Assembly: GCA_011109175.1 (NCBI GenBank) | Contig: RDEW01000001.1 | Location: 2,173,485 to 2,237,484, forward strand | Source: Dicyema japonicum | Taxonomy: Eukaryota > Dicyemida > Rhombozoa > Dicyemidae | DNA: 64,000 bases | Direction: 5' to 3' | Shown: positions 1 to 12,358 of the stretch, piece after piece | Layout: the number at the start of each line of letters is the position of its first letter | Position numbering within the stretch: the first letter of the stretch is position 1 | Made by a program: the position numbers and the translations under genes | The notes under the pieces: generated by a model | What the model saw: only the letters and a program-made list of their open reading frames with translations | The model's database searches: none | What the model was told of the DNA's origin: nothing

Positions 1-757
1 CTTAAAACTTAGACAAAATTGAACACTCCACGATTAGATTGTTGGCAATCGACTAACGATTTCTGCAACCAAGTCTATCTGATCCACTTTCACGTCGGAC
101 CGTTGTTCCAAGGATGAACCGAGTCTTTTTATTGGTCCCACTAGGATTCCAGTGACAAATTCCCCCACTGTCCTTGGAGTCAAGTACGACAGCCTTCTCA
201 AATTCAACTCCCACGCAACAGATATGATTACCAGGGGCCTCCAGAAAGTTAACGTTTTACGCGCCCTTGTCCGGAGGACCACGAGAAACATGGACTTTTC
301 CGTTTCTACCTCTACCAACAAACAATGCGCCTGCCGTTGAGTATGCCTCCGTTGCATGGAGATTCGCGCTATCGGAGTCTATGGTCCAAAGAGTCAACTC
401 GATACACCAGAAAACAATCAGTATGCTTTCCCACGTAATGGATCAACAGTCGACCCACTACTCATGGAAGCTAAGATCTGTAGTCGTGGCTCCGGATTTC
501 TTCGCGTCTGTGAGGAAGATGGAAATCCGCTTCGCCTATCCTTCCATGGCAAGAGAAAACCGATTGGATAAGAAATTCCCCTCCCCGATCGGATTCCTCT
601 GCAAGACCGAGAGAAGGCTCTTCCGGAAAGTAGTGGGGACGATGGAATCACAGACGTCGAATGGCACAATTGATTGCGAGGACTGGGATCACCTAACTGA
701 CTCTTTTGTCTTTCTTTCTCGGTGTTCCCGGGGTTATTAAAAAAATAAATAAAAATT
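1..757 (+). mobile_element. APE-type LINE, 3' fragment (2A clade)
   Basis: Frame-broken C-terminal part of a non-LTR reverse transcriptase. The conserved post-RT motif LGVKYDSLL...FNSHA is followed by YASVAWRFALSES and the terminal PSPIGFLCKTERRLF block. The 3' end carries the family tail: GGGATCACCTAACTG, a CTTTCTTTCTC tract, GTGTTCCCGGGGTTATTAA and an (ATAAA)n end. It is cut by the window edge. It is a near-identical direct repeat of 60050-60815, where the same reading frame is better preserved. Confidence 0.85.
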
Positions 758-1227
758 GGCCTTGTGAATTTGTGCTAGTTCTCCTGTCAGAAGGTCGTAT
801 TTGTGTTGTTTTTCCACTTCAACATGTTTTAGCAAATCTTTGGAAGTGATCCCTACTTGTATTAGTATTTTTTTCGTTTTTGGATTTATCGTGTACGAAA
901 ATATCAGATTTGTTTTTTTAACTTGTATATCCGTTTGTAGTGTTATATCGACTCGTATTTCAACTTTACTGTTTATTCCAAATCGACGACATAGTTGTAT
1001 ACATCTTACAACTTCGTTATGTCGCCGCATATATGCACCGCTAAGCATCCTGGTACACCGTGTAGCCAGGTGATCCACACTTTTTTTTGGCCATTCCACA
1101 ATGACTGCAATTTGTTTTCATTGTCTTCAAAGAACAGATTTCGATCCTGTATCATGCAGTACATTGCTTCCAACCTTGGACTATTGTTTCCCCAGTTACC
1201 ATTCAATTGATTCATTGATATCGACAT
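740..1227 (-). mobile_element. RLE-type LINE (family A), C-terminal fragment
   Basis: The minus strand encodes a CxxC...H...C knuckle followed by DHLATRCTRML, RRHNEVVRCI and a restriction-like-endonuclease tail with IEVGITS-like and KYDLLTGEL motifs. This arrangement is known from R2/R4-like elements, where the C-terminal nuclease replaces an APE domain. At least one frameshift, near 1050, separates the knuckle from the nuclease. It lies head-to-head with the family B element that starts at about 1237. Confidence 0.65.
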
Positions 1228-1236
1228 TCGTATTTT

Positions 1237-3955
1237 GTGTCGTCTGCACGTTGTGTCGTCTGTTGTCGTTGTGTTGCTAAAAGAAGAGAAAAAGAAGAGA
1301 ATAAGAAAGGAAAATCAGAAAAGAACATGCAGAAAACTGTAAAAGAAGATGAGATCTGCACAAAGTACAACATAATTAACAAAAGAAAGCGGATGATCCA
1401 TTGCACAGCATGTTCGTATGGCTTCCACATGTCCTGTGAATGACTAAAAGAGCCCTGGCTGTCATTTCCGATTGGCACTGTCGATCTTGTCTCCTACCAG
1501 ATAATACGACAAACTCTTCCCTACGCTACCCTTCTGAACATGTTCCACTAGACCATCAGGAAATACTTGAATTGATCTCCAACATGACACACACACGAAG
1601 ACTCCTGATTAGGATCCCAAAGCTGCCCGTATATCTGTCGCGGACTGCCTATGTGAGTGTATGGTATCCGTGCTGCGGTGAGGATCTTTGCAGATCAACA
1701 ATGTATAATTGAGCCGTCAGAACAGTCCTACGCATCACTTGTTGAGCGACACCCAAGTCTCCCCAACGACCACCGGGTTCCCCTTGCCCAGGACAATTAT
1801 CCAATACTTGTGATAAAAGATGGGATCCTCTCTTTCGTCCCGAGTAGCAGTGGAGGACTAGATGGGCTCCGTCCGGGTCACATCAAAGATCTCATTGCTC
1901 ATAACATGGGCAACTCTGGGGTCCGACTCGTGTTGGCTATCACCAAACTAATGAACAGGATGCTATCAGGGACACTACCAGAAACAATTCGACACGTAAT
2001 GTTCTCCGCAAAGTTAATCGCATTCGACAAGAAGGGAGGTGGAATACGCCCTATTGCAGTCGGACTAATCTTCCGTCGGTTGGCCTCAATGCTTGTATAG
2101 AGCAATCTTACCTACGCTGATAACACAGCTACAACCAACCCAAATAGGGGTCGGCACACTGGGGGGTTGTGAAGCGGCAGTTCATGCTGTCCGAACATTC
2201 ACCGAAAAGAATGAACATTCCTCACGTAATCGTCAAAATTGACATTAAAAATGCCTTCAACTCGATACGACGTGATACAATTCTGGAGGATTGCTTCACA
2301 TACTACCCATCAGTGTACAGTTATATTCATTGCTCGTACGGATAACCATCCAGTCTGGTACACGGCCAATATTACATTCTATCGTCTTCTGGAGTCCAAC
2401 AAGGAGACCCACTGGGGCCCGCCTTGTTCAGCCTGGGAATTGTCCGTATCACAGGATACTGCTCCACTCCTCTGAGAGTATGGTATTTGGATGATTGCAC
2501 CATGGGCGGCCATCCGAAGGATGTACTAGATTGTTTGAAAAGTCTGATAGTACAATTGGAATCCCTATGCCTAACTCTAAACACCAATAAGTGTGAAGTA
2601 ACCAATTTTGGATTTCCACAGTCTGAATTGGATCTGATCCTTGGTATGTTCAGAGATCATTCCGAAAGCCACAGAAACCAAATCAGAACAACTGGAAATA
2701 CTTGGATGCCCTCTTATTGATGCTGAAATCAGTAACACTTTAAGAACAAAAGAACATCAACAAAAAACAACATTCAGACGTTTTGAGATGCTGGACGCAC
2801 ACACCTTCCTATTTCTCCTGAAAAACGCCTTATCAGTACAGAAACTGAACTACGTTTTTCGGGGGGGGGCACCCTGCTACTTGAAAGTGCAACAGCTCGA
2901 TGCTATCGATTCCCTCTTCCGAAGTACTATTGAACGTATCACAAATGTGAAATTTGACGACCAAGGGTGGGACCAAGCGACCCTACCCGTTAGCCTGGGC
3001 GGACTGGGAATCCCTTCAACGAAAGATCTGGCTTGCCCTGCTTATCTATCCTCTTTGGGTTCCAGCCGACTGCTGGTCAGGATGATTCTCCAACTCCAAC
3101 AGAATCATCTGAAATCACAGAGATGGAGCATTTGAAGGGGATGATGCCTGAACAGAAAGATCGTTACAGGACCATCTGCGAGGATAAATATGAGAGGCTT
3201 CTGAACCAATCAAACCAACACAGACGTGCCTGTCTAGTCACTGGAAGATGCGAATCGAGTGGCGCATGGATCAATGCACTCCCAGTTGGCAGTGTCGGGA
3301 CCCACCTTGACGACGATACTGTCCGCATCGGCATCTCCACCAGACTTGGACTGGAGATTTGCCGGACCCACAAATGCCGATGTGGCGCAACCGTCGATTG
3401 TTATGGACTCCATGCCCTCTCTTGTCGAAGGAGTGCAGGACGATTCCCAAGACACAAGGCAATCGACGGAATTGTCAAGCGAGCCCTGGAGTCTGCGGGA
3501 TACCTAGCCATACTAGAACCTGTTGGTCTGGACAGAGTAGACGGAAAACGTCCCGACGGGATCACAATTTTCCCATTCGAAGAGGGAAAACCTTTGGTCT
3601 GGGACGCTACTTGTGTCGACACGCTTTGCCCGTCCAACATTGTCGGGAGCGCGGAAAAAAACGATGAGGGCAAAGGAGAAGAAATACGAAGCGCTACGCG
3701 ACCGATTCGCGTTTTATCCAATAGTGGTCGAGACAACTGGAGGAATAAGTGGAAAAGTTTCTTCCTAAAGAAACTTGGACGCTTAGCCACAATAAAAAGC
3801 CACGACGCACGTGAGACCCGATGGCTACTCCAGTTGATCTCTGTTGCAATCGTGAGAGGCAACGCAACGTCGATAATGTCGGCGGGGTCCACTTTGGATA
3901 AATGGCAGTTTTTAAATATGATTTACTGTAAATATGGTTTTCTGATTTAAAATTA
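1237..3955 (+). mobile_element. RLE-type LINE (family B), near full length but decayed
   Basis: Successive frames read: a PHD-like zinc finger (HCTACSYGFHMSC then WHCRSC, 1400-1490); an RT N-terminal block (SGGLDGLRPGHIKDL, then KKGGGIRPIAVG at 2025-2070); RT palm relics (YLDDCTMGG, about 2485-2510, where YxDD is expected); a Cys-rich knuckle (CRCGATVDCYGLHALSC, about 3375-3425); and a C-terminal block with KRPDG and WDATCVDT (3545-3620), ending in SVAIVRGNA. KRPDG plus WDAT is spaced like a PD-(D/E)xK nuclease; that role is inference. Several stops and frameshifts, plus a 9-G homopolymer near 2865, make it non-functional. It is the longest family B copy here and serves as reference for the others. 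Confidence 0.75.
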
Positions 3956-3968
3956 AAATAAAATCGGG

Positions 3969-4280
3969 TTATTTAAAAAAAATTGAATGAAGCAATTTCT
4001 GATTAGTCTTCTCCAAATAATTCTTCTTTTGATATTCCTTTATAATGTCAGTGTTCAAGTTAGATAGGTCATCCACATTGTATTTGAGTGTAATAAATCT
4101 TGCGATAGTGGTCATATGTGATTCCTGCCCTTCGAAGACACATGGAAGATTCCTCTGCCTTCTTGCTCCAAGCTGATTATCCGAGATAAGATTGAAACCT
4201 TCAATATAATCCGTAAGTTTTAACACATTTTGTGACAAGTTTGTACAATATAGGTATGCACGTAATTGGTCATAAGTCAT
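3969..4280 (-). mobile_element. RLE-type LINE (family A), RT fragment
   Basis: An open stretch of 103 codons contains DYIEGFNLISDNQLGARRQ, which resembles the RT segment before the catalytic palm of R2/R4-like elements. No other element parts are attached. Confidence 0.45.
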
Positions 4281-4317
4281 TCGGAGAACAGCCGTCTTTT
4301 TTTTCGGAATGAGGTAC

Positions 4318-4395
4318 GTAATCCGAGTATTATTATTATTACCCCCAGGATCACTGGGTCAAAGAGAAAGAAATAAAAGTTCTCATCTAACTATT
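4318..4395 (-). mobile_element. Solo LINE 3' tail with (TAA)n
   Basis: Read on the minus strand, this is a TTTCTTTCTCTTTGACCCAG tract followed by a GTGATCCTGGGGG block and a (TAA)n end. The same tail ends the element at 56790-57345. Confidence 0.6.
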
Positions 4396-4597
4396 CCACT
4401 ACAATTAATCAAAAATCCTAATAATTTATTTTTTAAACTACAGTAATAATATTTTCAAGAATTATTAAATCTAGTCAAAAGGGTGACTTTTTGCCCAACT
4501 GTAAATAAATCTGGAAATTTTATAAAAACTCATTGACTACTGAGTTTGCTTATTCGACATGCGTATATTAAATTATTAAACGTTTTCATATACTTAA

Positions 4598-5070
4598 TTT
4601 GCTAAAGGGAATGTCAATCTGTAAAAACCAAAAAATCTTAAAACCCCATATGTGGAATATACAAATATCTTCTTTATGGCTGAGAACAGTGCATTTCACA
4701 ACCTTAAACAAAATTTTTTCCTTAGATAAGATTTATTCCCCCTATCCTTTCAAAATGTACTCAAACGGGTGGAAACTGACATTTCGCTAGAAGGAAGAAT
4801 CGTAAAACACAGATTGACGTTCTTTGGGAGTGTTGTCCGCTCTGATTCCCTAGAAAGAACCATTATGTCGAGCAATATTACTGGGAAGAGAAGACCTGGT
4901 CGACCGATGAATCGGTGGCTATTCACGGTAGAAGACGTCACGGGAATACCTATTTCAAGGCTACTCCAAATTGCGACGGATCGGGGAGAGTGGAGAAAAT
5001 TGGCTCATGAGATCTCCAAGGGTCGGATACGATTTAATTTGGATAACATAACATATCCTTTCAAGTGAAG
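4598..5070 (+). mobile_element. LINE C-terminal fragment
   Basis: The frame at 4769-5068 encodes LTFFGSVVRSDSLERTIM, then TGKRRPGRPMNRW and IATDRGEWRKL. This is the hydrophilic tail typical of APE-type LINE proteins after the RT. It is 5'-truncated and has no recognisable 3' repeat. Confidence 0.7.
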
Positions 5071-5645
5071 GAGACCGGAGTAAACTTAACTGTTAAATAC
5101 TTACGTTCCCAAAGATAGTCAAGGTGACCCGATGTGGAGAAAATTTGAGACCAGACAAGAGAGAAGACTGGCGTCACGAGTCCGTTTAAAAGCAAACTCG
5201 ATTGTCCAAATTGTTGCCTCAAAAGCGTGCCAAATAGGCTCGAATATTGTTAAGTATGGTTTTTTTGTTGTCTTTAATATTCGAAGGGACTTTCTTTAGT
5301 CATGATTTGTTTTGGAACGAGAATGAGAGGTGGGGGAAACCTGAAAATCCTGACTTTATTAAATTGTAAACAAATATACAATAGTCATGATACATCCCTA
5401 CCTAACCAATAAAATCGTCAATAGCAAAATTAAATAATAAAATACTAACCCAGCAACCAGAATTCACTAAGGTAGACAATAACAAAAAACGAGTCGCGAA
5501 AATTGTAATCATTTGTTATTCTTTTCCTTGGACTAAGCTGAAAACAGTGACTCAATGCATTACTCGAAAAAAAACTTGCAAAATTCGAATTCATCCAACC
5601 TAAATATGAAAGAAGCGACCTCAAGAATTAACTGACTTCTCTGGT

Positions 5646-6060
5646 TTAAGTTTCAAACTCATAAGCTGCTATCAATGTCTCCTCCGTGAAATCACCGATG
5701 GCATTGAAGGTGTGAGCGATATTGACGTAGCATTTAATTAAGTTAGGTCTTTAAGGTGCATCCTCACAGGCAGTATTTTTTCAACTCTAGAAACGTTTTC
5801 GTCAAAAATTTCCCACTACGATCAGAGAAAGTCGACCAGAAACAGTGTCAATGTTTCTGCGTGTTTCTTCAAAAAAACCAGGAAACTTATTTAAAAAAAA
5901 AAGTTTTTCATGGATAGGAATCCCGATCAATTTTGAAGAAAACTAACCTGAAGAAATTCGAAGGAGACACTTTTGAGAAATGATGGTATCACTGGCGACG
6001 ACTCAAGCAGAAATGCTGGAATTACTCGAAAACTGAGATCAACTTAATTAGTTGGTTTTT
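5646..6060 (-). CDS. Possible unidentified gene (short-intron exons)
   Basis: On the minus strand the segment ending with TAA at 5646 reads as protein-like sequence (KTFLELKKYC, then NIAHTFNAIGDFTEETLIA) if a 19-20 nt GT...AG intron near 5745 is removed. An upstream exon reads IPAFLLESSP. I do not recognise a family, and the upstream exons could not be joined without a frame change, so this could also be decayed sequence. The rest of 5080-6530 shows nothing I can name. Confidence 0.25.
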
Positions 6061-6538
6061 GACACATTTTTTATTGGTGGTCTTGAAGTTTATTAAATAA
6101 AACGATTCAATATCCTTCAAGTATCCTAATGTTTTGCTGTACCTAACACCGTTAATTTAATAACAACAAATATTTGTAATACTTAAAAAGATTATCGAAT
6201 CAGTTGACACACAGTATAAAATAATTGTTTTCCTGGCTTATAGTCGTCAGAAAGAGTTCATTTTAGGAAAATAGAATGAGAAGAATCACTTTTTTTTAAT
6301 TTTCAATATGGCGGAAAGAATTTATTGTATTACCTAAGCATAATGGTGAATAATTTATGTGATCATTTGGGAACCGGAAAATAGCAAAAAAAGCATTTTC
6401 TATTTTCGCATATAAAAAATAATAAATATTATGTCACTATAAAAATTATATATTATTGAATTTCGATCTTTGTAATAATTTTTTGTTACCGAAAAATTCC
6501 CTTTCACAGAGACAGACTGGAAGTAAAATTTCGAAAAT

Positions 6539-7012
6539 TTACATACGGATAGTGAGAGATCTTTGTTTGAGTATATTCAAAATCCCTGTCATCTGAAGTT
6601 TTTTAGAAATATATTCATTAATCTGATTGAAATGATTTGTTGTGGTCCAAAAATACTTCCTCCGTTGAATAATCTTAACGTTCTCTTTTTGAATTAGTAT
6701 AACACCCAAAGTAATTAGCTGTAATAGCAACCTCTTCATACAATGTCGAGAGCAGAATCAATAGAACTTTTTCGATGATCTCAGAGTAGTGATAACGGGG
6801 CAATCCATGCAGCACAGGCGTACTCGATACTCGGTAGAACGAATTGTTTGTATATAAGTTCTAACGATGGGGGGAAGATATTGGCGAGTGAGTGAAAGCC
6901 TTGAGAATTCCAATTTTCTTTTGGATCCTCGCGGTACTAAGTCCACTTGGTACCTTAAAGAGAACGTTGCGAAAAAACCTTGGACCAAGTAGCAAGCGGG
7001 AAGATTCTAACT
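6539..7012 (-). mobile_element. LINE fragments, two adjacent RT C-terminal pieces
   Basis: The minus strand contains two copies of the post-RT region. One (6540-6700) reads NHFNQINEYISKKLQ...GILNILKQRS. The other (about 6760-7010) reads HVDLV...RIQKKIGILKAF and then IYKQFVLPSIEYACAAW. Both are frame-broken. About 90 bp of the second (6937-7027) is repeated at 10517-10617 and related to 18040-18250. Confidence 0.65.
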
Positions 7013-7024
7013 TAGGACCATTAT

Positions 7025-7832
7025 TATTCTTACAACCCCGGGAACACAGGAAAGAGGAAAAAAGTTATCGTCTAATTAAGTGATCCCGGCGTCAGTGCGT
7101 CCTCCTTTATTTCGACTTTGCAATCTTTTATGATCATCCAAAAGGGGGAAGGTTTGATCTCAAATTTGCGAGCATACTTCTGGTAGGCAAGAAACTCATC
7201 TTCAAGAGGGCTACCAGAAGATCGCACCATTTTCAAAAATTTTTGTTGTTCGGTACCGAGATGTTCCATAACTTTTTTGAGATCTACTTTGTTCCTCATT
7301 TCTGACGTAGGCGTCATTCTGTCACATTTAAGAAGGATCCGGAGGCATTGGTTTTGTATGACCTCTAATTTGTTCTGCGTGGATATTGACAAGGGTGTAC
7401 ATGAATGTTCCATTGTCGGTAGAATATACTGTTTGTATAATTATTTGAGATGAGAAAGTGAAGATATTGGAGATCTAGCAAAGGTCTTGAGGATCCCCAT
7501 CTTTTTTTGAATTTTTGAAATTATTGTGTCCACATGATGTGTGAACGTCATCAACGGGTCATATGTAACTCCAAGGATTGATGGGTTCTTATTAACTGGG
7601 ATAAGCTCTCCATTCCAAGTTAATTTAGGATCGAAGGATGTATGTTCCCGTAGAAGGAGATAATCGCAGTGCTCAACTTCCCAGAAGATTGACATTTGCC
7701 TTATCCAGGAGTCATAACTTTCTACAAAGAGTACAACCCCACTTTTTCCTGGATACATCTCTATCAGAAAAGACCGTATTGGACGTGGTGGCGGCTTACT
7801 TACCATTATTAAAAACGGTTTATCCTTCCACG
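7025..7832 (-). mobile_element. LINE (2A clade) RT C-terminus with 3' tail
   Basis: Minus-strand reading frames of about 130 and 113 codons encode the end of the RT (SILGVTYDPLMTFTHHVD...MGILKTFARS) and the C-terminal tail. They run into the GGGATCACTTAATTAG box (7075-7090) and the GTGTTCCCGGGGTTGTAA end. The 5' limit, near 7832, abuts a plus-strand endonuclease fragment, so the two lie head-to-head. Confidence 0.75.
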
Positions 7833-7834
7833 AT

Positions 7835-10312
7835 GTGAGCTCGCAAGTGGATGATTTAATTCTACAGACAGACCGCGGAACAAATTTTATTGATCTTATT
7901 AATGGGTCAGAACATCTTATTCTAATCAACATTTACATTCCACCGCCGGGATCCTGTCCTAAGAAGCTCGACAAACTACAAGAAATTCGAAATGTGTTAC
8001 TATGTGGGGATTTCAACGCCAAACATCCGCAATGGTTCAGTATCCAGTCGGCAGACAAGAGGGGAGTCTAATTATCGACTCTCTCGAAAAAATGGTGATT
8101 CTGAATACCCGAAATCTTCACAAGGACACCTATCCGAAGAAATGACAACCCAACCTCCCCGATATATCTATTGCTTCCTCTAGGATTGCCCCGAAGATTT
8201 CATGGAACGTCTCCTACGACTTTCATAGTGATCATAATCCGATTATATTAAAACTGAGCCGATTCAATAACTCACGTAGAATTAAACAACCTTCAAGGTC
8301 TACAAGACAGCTGACTGGTCGAATTTCAAGCTCTTCATTGACCATAACCTAATACATTTTGATCCCACCTCATTTTGCTCCATTGACAAAGCAGTAGGAT
8401 ATCTAGACCATGTATTACTTCTAGCTAAAAAGTTATTTGTCCCACGTGCATTTTGCAAATCCTACGGGACTACTCTGAACTCGGAGACTCGTCTCCTCGT
8501 CAAACAAAGAAACTCTGTGAAGATGAATCATCTGTAAACCTCTTCTGATTTGGAAAATGTAGAATGTTTAAATCATATAATTACAAAACATATCAGAGAA
8601 CAGATAGATAGGCCGTGGAACCGCCTATAATTATTTATTGGACATATGAAATCCACGAGTCTTTTATGGAAAACTATTCTTCGAATCAAGCTAAACTTAT
8701 CAGATGAATCATAATCTTTTTCTGCTCCAAATAAAGCTAACAACCTAATGAAATATTACGCATCCATAAATCACAAGGACTTCTCGAAATCCCATTCTTG
8801 TCACCGGAATTTAATGCATAATCCAACTTCGTGGTTCAATTTATTTACGCATACCTAGGTCACACTGCCTATAAGATTGATGAAGAGATCTTATACATGT
8901 GGTCCTGACGGCATTCCGCGAATTTTGCTAAAACACCATGGTAATGTTCCAGTCAATTCGATTACGTCAAATATTAATTTGTCTTCTAACATGAACGTCA
9001 TCCCATGCAAATGGAAGAACTCACTTATAATACCCCTCCTAAACTAGGAAAACCAAAAACCTTATTTTTTTCCTACCGTCCAATTACATTAACATGCGCA
9101 TTATCGCGCTTAACGGAGGAACTCGTACTCTGGAAAATTAAACACAATTTGCCCGACTGCACTTTCAACATAGTTTCTAATGTGAGCGTTCAACTACGAC
9201 ATATTTGATTTCACTGTCTCAATTTATATCAGAAAGATTCAACGAACCGAAACGCCATCTACGGACAATAGTGGTTCCCTGGATTTCCAGAAGGTGTTCG
9301 ATTCTGTCCGAGAACATTACTCACGAAAAATTTTTGACACCACCATTCAGCCTGCCTTGAAAAAATGGAAAGCCAATTTTCTCTCCGGAAGAAAAGGACG
9401 TGTCTGTATAGGCCACGCAAGATCGAGGTCCCGTACCAAATGGCGTCCCTCAAGGATCGCCCTCTCTCCGGCGTTATTCAAATTATTCTTAACGATGTAC
9501 CCTGCCCTGGAGGACCAAATTCAATGCTTCTCACTTATGCTGACGACCTAATCATCGCTAGCAGGAACAAATATGTGGGTATAGCAAAATCAGAGCTTTA
9601 GTCACATATTGACGACTGGGAGCCTAGTTAAATTTGAATCGTCTCTCCATATGCAGGATAAATCAACGTATACAATCTTCACCACGACAGAAAAGAAAAC
9701 ATACACTGGATTTGAACATTTATGGAGACTCCTTTACTATCAGATTCATCCAACTATCCTGGGAGTGACTTTGACTCTTTGATGACATTTTCTCAACATG
9801 TGAAAAACGTTATGACAAAGGTCTCAGGAAACTGAATATAATCAAACCGCTCTTAAAGTCCAGGCCGTCATGGGTTCAATCAACTTTTAAAACCGACGGT
9901 AGAGTATGCTTGTGCCTCATGGGCCTATGGAGCTTCAATATGCAATTCATACAAGATCAACTCCCTAAGGTAAACTTGTACGTCTAACAAATCTACCCCC
10001 GATCTTGTCTCCCCAATGCTTGACCACGCCGCAATCAAAAATACGGCTCCTGCTTTATCGGTCTGTGTGGAAGAAACAAGTCGTTTCTTCCATTTTAAAG
10101 GCCTCAAATACGCGAAATTTGGGGAAAAACCCACCCCTCTTCAAACTCTAATGAAAGATGATCGTCGTCTATTCAGGAACGCCATGGGTACTCTGGAGGA
10201 ACATAGGAAAAACTTCTCGATCCTGTTGAGGCTTACCGGGATCATTTAATTAGTTGGTTTACTCCTTCTTTCTTGGTGTTCCCTTTTCGGGGTTATTAAA
10301 TAAATAATGTAA
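7835..10312 (+). mobile_element. LINE (2A clade), EN to 3' tail, decayed
   Basis: A frame-broken but ordered element. APE endonuclease pieces (NIYIPPPGSCPKKL, LLCGDFNAKHPQWF at 7930-8035) are followed by an EN-RT linker, RT blocks (SGPDGIPRILLK-like near 8900; YADDLIIAS at 9537-9563), the post-RT region (9720-10130) and the 3' box GGGATCATTTAATTAG with GTGTTCCC...GGGGTTATTAA (10235-10300). The YADD catalytic box survives, but many stops make the copy dead. The endonuclease resembles that of the 2A-bearing element at 35030-36536. Confidence 0.75.
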
Positions 10313-10516
10313 TTTGAAAGGTCCACAACATTAATCTAATTATGGACAATGGTAAGTAAGCCTCCACCTCTTCCAAATTTTCGGTCTTTCCTGATCATGT
10401 TATATCCAGGAAACGTTGGAGTTGAATCTTCATGAATAAGCTTTGACTCTTGAATTAAAGCGATTCCACTGAGTTGGATTAAAAAAATCGTTAAGTTCAA
10501 TAATCTTTGTTCGAAT

Positions 10517-10617
10517 TTTCGCGGTTACTAGGTCCACTTGGTACCTTAAAGAGAACGTTGCGAGAAACCTTGGAACAAATAGCAAGCAGGAAGATTCTAA
10601 CCTAGGACCATTGTTAC
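10517..10617 (-). mobile_element. LINE fragment repeated from 6937-7027
   Basis: About 90 bp, roughly 85-90% identical by eye to 6937-7027 and in the same orientation. It is a sliver of the post-RT region (YQVDLVTAKI). Confidence 0.6.
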
Positions 10618-10712
10618 TGCTATGAAACCTAAAGTTATAAAAAATTATATAAAATAAATTAAAATAATTTAAAAATTATATAATAAATCAAAAATTTCTA
10701 TCTTGTCAACTA

Positions 10713-12164
10713 ATGTCACCAATAAATCTTGACATTAATGATAATGATGATTACCTTTGTGTTGAATTCCCTGGATTAGTTAAGACTCCTTCCAAGGCAA
10801 TTGAGCTACTTGGTGGATTAGAGTCTCTTTCCAAGGTTTACAGCTCATATAATCCCTTTAGGCTCTTAACAACTCCGATACTCATCCAACTCTCAACTTC
10901 CGTCCTCACGACATTTATTCAAAACCAATAATTGGGACTAAAAACCAACGAAGGAATATATTCGTCTTCAAAGCCGTGCAAAATGATGACGAATCCGTCA
11001 CTGTTGACTTTTTGGGGAGAGCTCGACAAACTTTCTGCTTTGAAAGTATTTTTGTGCTTAATTTATAGCTATGGCTGAGTTTAGTTACCTTAATGTACAA
11101 AAAAATGATAATGGAGATTTTGAGTCCTTGGAGAAACTCAGCAGTCTGGACACTGTTAACTTCGAGGAGATGTTATCCCGTCCTCTTCCTCTTTTCATGC
11201 AACCCTTAACTTTTTCGAGGATCGACAAGACCATCGACTACGCTTATAGAATGAAGTCCAAACAAAAAAGTATTGCCACCATCTTATCTCACAGAATCTT
11301 ACAATTATTCCTCCAAACACTATCTGCAGTTTGGAGAGACAGTTCCCACTCAGGGAAACAGGGATGAGGTCTTTGAACGATTCAGGGAGAATTACCCCAC
11401 TTATTACCTGGAATTCGAGAAGGTTATATCATTTGACCATTCCAGTGTTTTGAAGAAAAAATCATTTGGTCTTCTTCTGAAATTCTGGCACGTGGCATTA
11501 TTAAACCACACATTCTGAAGAAATACGCTTCGGGTTTCGCATATATGTATAAGACCGGTCCTTGGAGATCCCTTTGGATCAGAATTGGCTTCGATCCTAC
11601 CAACAACCCTGTGGCCAAACCCTTCCAACTGATAGAAGTCCGGTCCGCAAAATGTATTCTTTTTAACTCATATCAGACTGTACTGAGAACTTCATGATCT
11701 CAAAGGACTCGATCCCACAAGAAACCGAGACTCGTTACCACATTTTAACCCAAAAACTCCAAATAGTCGAGTGGGAGCTACATTCGACTTTTCCCAGGAC
11801 GAACCAAAATCCTCAAAACCCATAAATATTCCAACAGTCAATTTTGAAGGTTATTCGTAGAAATATACTCCTGGAGTTCTTCCACAGCACTACAATTCCT
11901 TATTTCACGTGCACTCAATTGAGATTCCTATAGTACAAGAGATTTTGCACATGAATGACGGAAAGGTGTCTGTTTGTGTTTATATTGTAGGAGACTGAGT
12001 GCACTTTTCAGGATGGGTGGTTATATCCGGGATCAGTCTCTAAAATCCGGGAAATTGTGTTGGAGGATATAAGGATGACTTTGCAAGGTAGTATTGTCTA
12101 TGATTTTGTAGATAACATTGATGATACACAGGCTTCCCTTAATGTCCTTATAGACAATCAGTGA
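10713..12164 (+). CDS. GTF3C5: General transcription factor 3C subunit 5 (TFIIIC)
   Basis: Subunit of TFIIIC, the Pol III factor that binds the A box of tRNA genes. Landmarks match animal GTF3C5 in order: LCVEFPGLVK...LLGG at the start; LNFRPHD; MAEFSYLNV; LPLFMQPLTFSRID; IIWSSSEILARGIIK; then GPWRSLWIRIGFDP. The C-terminus QDGWLYPGSV...VLEDIR aligns with the human RDGWCLP segment. Nine exons join when eight introns are removed: 10836-10861, 11046-11068, 11270-11294, 11423-11445, 11654-11676, 11766-11797, 11837-11860 and 11966-11990 (23-32 nt). The spliced frame is 416 aa, against about 519 in human, and lacks the long acidic human tail. The 11766-11797 boundaries are the least certain. No LINE interrupts it. 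Confidence 0.93.
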
Positions 12165-12358
12165 TTTTTATATTTTTTATTTAATTTGTATTATTGAACT
12201 CATGCGAGTCATCTTTAATAAGTTATGTATTAGAATAAGTTTAATCTTTGCAGTTAAAATTCACTAAGGGATTTCTGTGAGGAAATTATTCATGTAAATG
12301 ACAAGTGTACGTAATTATCGGAATTTACGAAAGAGAAAACGGTTTTATACAATAGAAG

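Noticed and set aside
2862-2871. Run of nine G as a functional signal
   Set aside because: It lies within a decayed LINE reading frame and is most likely a mutation or homopolymer sequencing artefact.
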